Origin: Oligoflexaceae bacterium
Lineage (GTDB): Bacteria > Bdellovibrionota_B > Oligoflexia > Oligoflexales > Oligoflexaceae
Reading direction: 5' to 3'
NCBI GenBank assembly: GCA_947474445.1
Contig: CANJJY010000295.1
Span: 1-5,838, forward strand
DNA: 5,838 bases
The translations under genes were made by a program, and so were the position numbers. The notes beneath the pieces are model-generated. The model was given only the letters and a program-made list of their open reading frames with translations. It did not search any database and was not told where the DNA came from. Positions 4,651-5,838 of the stretch are shown piece by piece; position 1 is the first letter of the stretch, and each line of letters begins with the position of its first letter.

Positions 4651-5838
4651 ATGGAACGATCCACGATCGAAATCAAAGGTGCGCACGAACACAATCTCAA
4701 GCATATCGATATCTCGATTCCCCGGGGCCTCATTACCGTGGTCACCGGTGTAAGCGGGTCGGGCAAAAGCTCACTGGCTTTTGATACGATACTCGCCGAA
4801 GCCAATCGACGGTTTTTTTACACCCTTTCCCATTATTCGCGCCAGTTTCTTGATTTAGGTTCGCGCCCAGCGCTCCGCTCGGCCAGTGGACTATCGCCCG
4901 CCATCGCGCTGGCTCAAAACGAAACGCAGCCCTCGACGCGCTCGACCGTAGCGAGTCTTACCGACGTCGGTGAATTGCTCGGCGTTCTCTATGCTCGCTT
5001 TGCAGAAAAGCGCTGTCCCCAGCACGATCTGCCGACCGAAGCCAGGTCCCTTGATGAAATCCTCACCCATATTAAAAGCCAGTATTTTGGCCGAACCGTC
5101 GCGCTCACTGTCTGTCTAGCTGAGCAAAAAAAGGGGCAGTTCAGAAAGCCGATGGAGGATTTTGCCAAAAAAGGTTACACGCGGGCCTGGATCGATGGCA
5201 CACAGCGAACGCTCGAACCAGTTCCTGTTCTCAGTAAAGATGAAAAACATGACATCGCCGTCATCATCGATGTGATCAAGGTAGAGCCCCAACGCGAGGC
5301 TCGACTCAAACGCGCGCTTGAAACGGCTCTTCAGCTCGGTGATTCGATGGTCACTCTGTACCTCGCCGATACCGAAGGGGAGGGAAAACTCGACAATAAG
5401 AGTCGGCAGCATCTTTCCCTCCAATCGGGTTGCCCGACTTGCTCATACAGTTGGCCACGGCTCGACTCACGGCACTTCTCGCCCAACTCGCTCGGTCGCT
5501 GTCTGGCTTGCGAAGGACGAGGACTCGAGCTGGAAGCGGACGACGAGAGCGAGAGCGATCTCGTTTTTGAACCGGCTCCCTGTGCTAAATGTCAGGGAAC
5601 AGGTTTATTAGTCGATTTAAGAGCTATTTTGTTCCGCGGCCGCTCTATTCAGCGGCATTATCAGAGCACCGTACAAGAGCTCGAAACCAATTTTGCAGAG
5701 GCTCTGAGTCAGTTGGCCCCTGAACAGACGGCTTGCCGCGTGGTGATCGAACATATCCTGGCTCATCTCCGACGCATGAAGCAGGTAGGTCTCGGATACC
5801 TTCACATCGGTCGCCGAATCCGCACGCTTTCCAACGGA
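4651..5838 (+). CDS. uvrA: UvrA-family excinuclease ABC ATPase lacking the insertion domain (partial, N-terminal half)
   Basis: The frame is open from ATG 4651 to the window edge (396 codons), so the second ABC half lies outside. UvrA normally forms the dimer that finds DNA damage and loads UvrB. Residues 6-26 match the UvrA start (IKGAHEHNLKHI), the Walker A is GVSGSGKSS (33-41), and SHYSRQFL, GLSPAIAL and LYARF follow. Residues about 131-245 align with the UvrB-binding domain (EQKKGQF, KKGYTRAWIDG, ALETALQLGDS). The zinc module is C261-x2-C264-x19-C284-x2-C287. In standard UvrA an insertion domain of about 120 residues comes next, before a second CxxC. Here C311/C314 (PCAKCQGTGL) follows after only 23 residues, many acidic. 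The visible end is the ABC signature LSNG (393-396) in place of LSGG. No strong ribosome site is seen; the start is 5 bp after the pdxA stop, suggesting coupling. This may be a UvrA paralogue with a specialised role rather than the main repair protein. Confidence 0.9.
   Translation, partial: MERSTIEIKGAHEHNLKHIDISIPRGLITVVTGVSGSGKSSLAFDTILAEANRRFFYTLSHYSRQFLDLGSRPALRSASGLSPAIALAQNETQPSTRSTVASLTDVGELLGVLYARFAEKRCPQHDLPTEARSLDEILTHIKSQYFGRTVALTVCLAEQKKGQFRKPMEDFAKKGYTRAWIDGTQRTLEPVPVLSKDEKHDIAVIIDVIKVEPQREARLKRALETALQLGDSMVTLYLADTEGEGKLDNKSRQHLSLQSGCPTCSYSWPRLDSRHFSPNSLGRCLACEGRGLELEADDESESDLVFEPAPCAKCQGTGLLVDLRAILFRGRSIQRHYQSTVQELETNFAEALSQLAPEQTACRVVIEHILAHLRRMKQVGLGYLHIGRRIRTLSNG

Noticed and set aside
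5116..5424. Minus-strand and alternative plus-strand open frames in 4512-5805
   Set aside because: They are shadows of the long uvrA-family frame, which has Walker A, zinc cysteines and UvrB-binding region in one continuous reading.

Overview
The window looks like ordinary bacterial chromosome of moderate GC content. It contains no mobile element, tRNA, rRNA or CRISPR array. A lysine-tailed HU protein, a response regulator fused to TPR repeats, and a divergent pdxA next to an unusual uvrA gene fit a deltaproteobacterial or Bdellovibrionota/Oligoflexia-type bacterium. That placement is a judgement from gene style and is weak.

Layout: (1) 3-134 is the tail of an unidentified plus-strand gene. 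It converges on (2) a minus-strand gene at 219-1400 encoding a degenerate receiver domain followed by seven TPR units. (3) A 271-bp divergent intergenic region (1401-1671) holds candidate promoters for gene 2 and for (4) a plus-strand HU-family DNA-binding protein (1672-2103). The HU gene ends in a long hairpin and then a strong intrinsic terminator. (5) folK (2190-2675, minus) converges on HU and starts at GTG. (6) After a 153-bp divergent spacer containing an inverted repeat, a tight plus-strand operon begins: a HAD class IIA-like protein (2829-3689), pdxA (3671-4645, overlapping the HAD gene) and a uvrA-family gene (4651 to the window edge, 5 bp after pdxA).

Functionally, folK belongs to folate synthesis and pdxA to pyridoxal phosphate (vitamin B6) synthesis. 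The HAD gene is translationally overlapped with pdxA, so a role in phosphate ester chemistry near B6 is possible but unproven. The uvrA-like reading frame runs off the right edge and is open for all 396 codons visible.

The most interesting points are departures from family consensus. The UvrA homologue keeps the UvrB-binding region but has lost the roughly 120-residue insertion domain, and its ABC signature reads LSNG instead of LSGG. The receiver domain has Glu in place of the phospho-accepting Asp. PdxA keeps its metal-binding histidines but has altered substrate-side motifs. The HAD protein has Tyr where the second motif I Asp usually sits.
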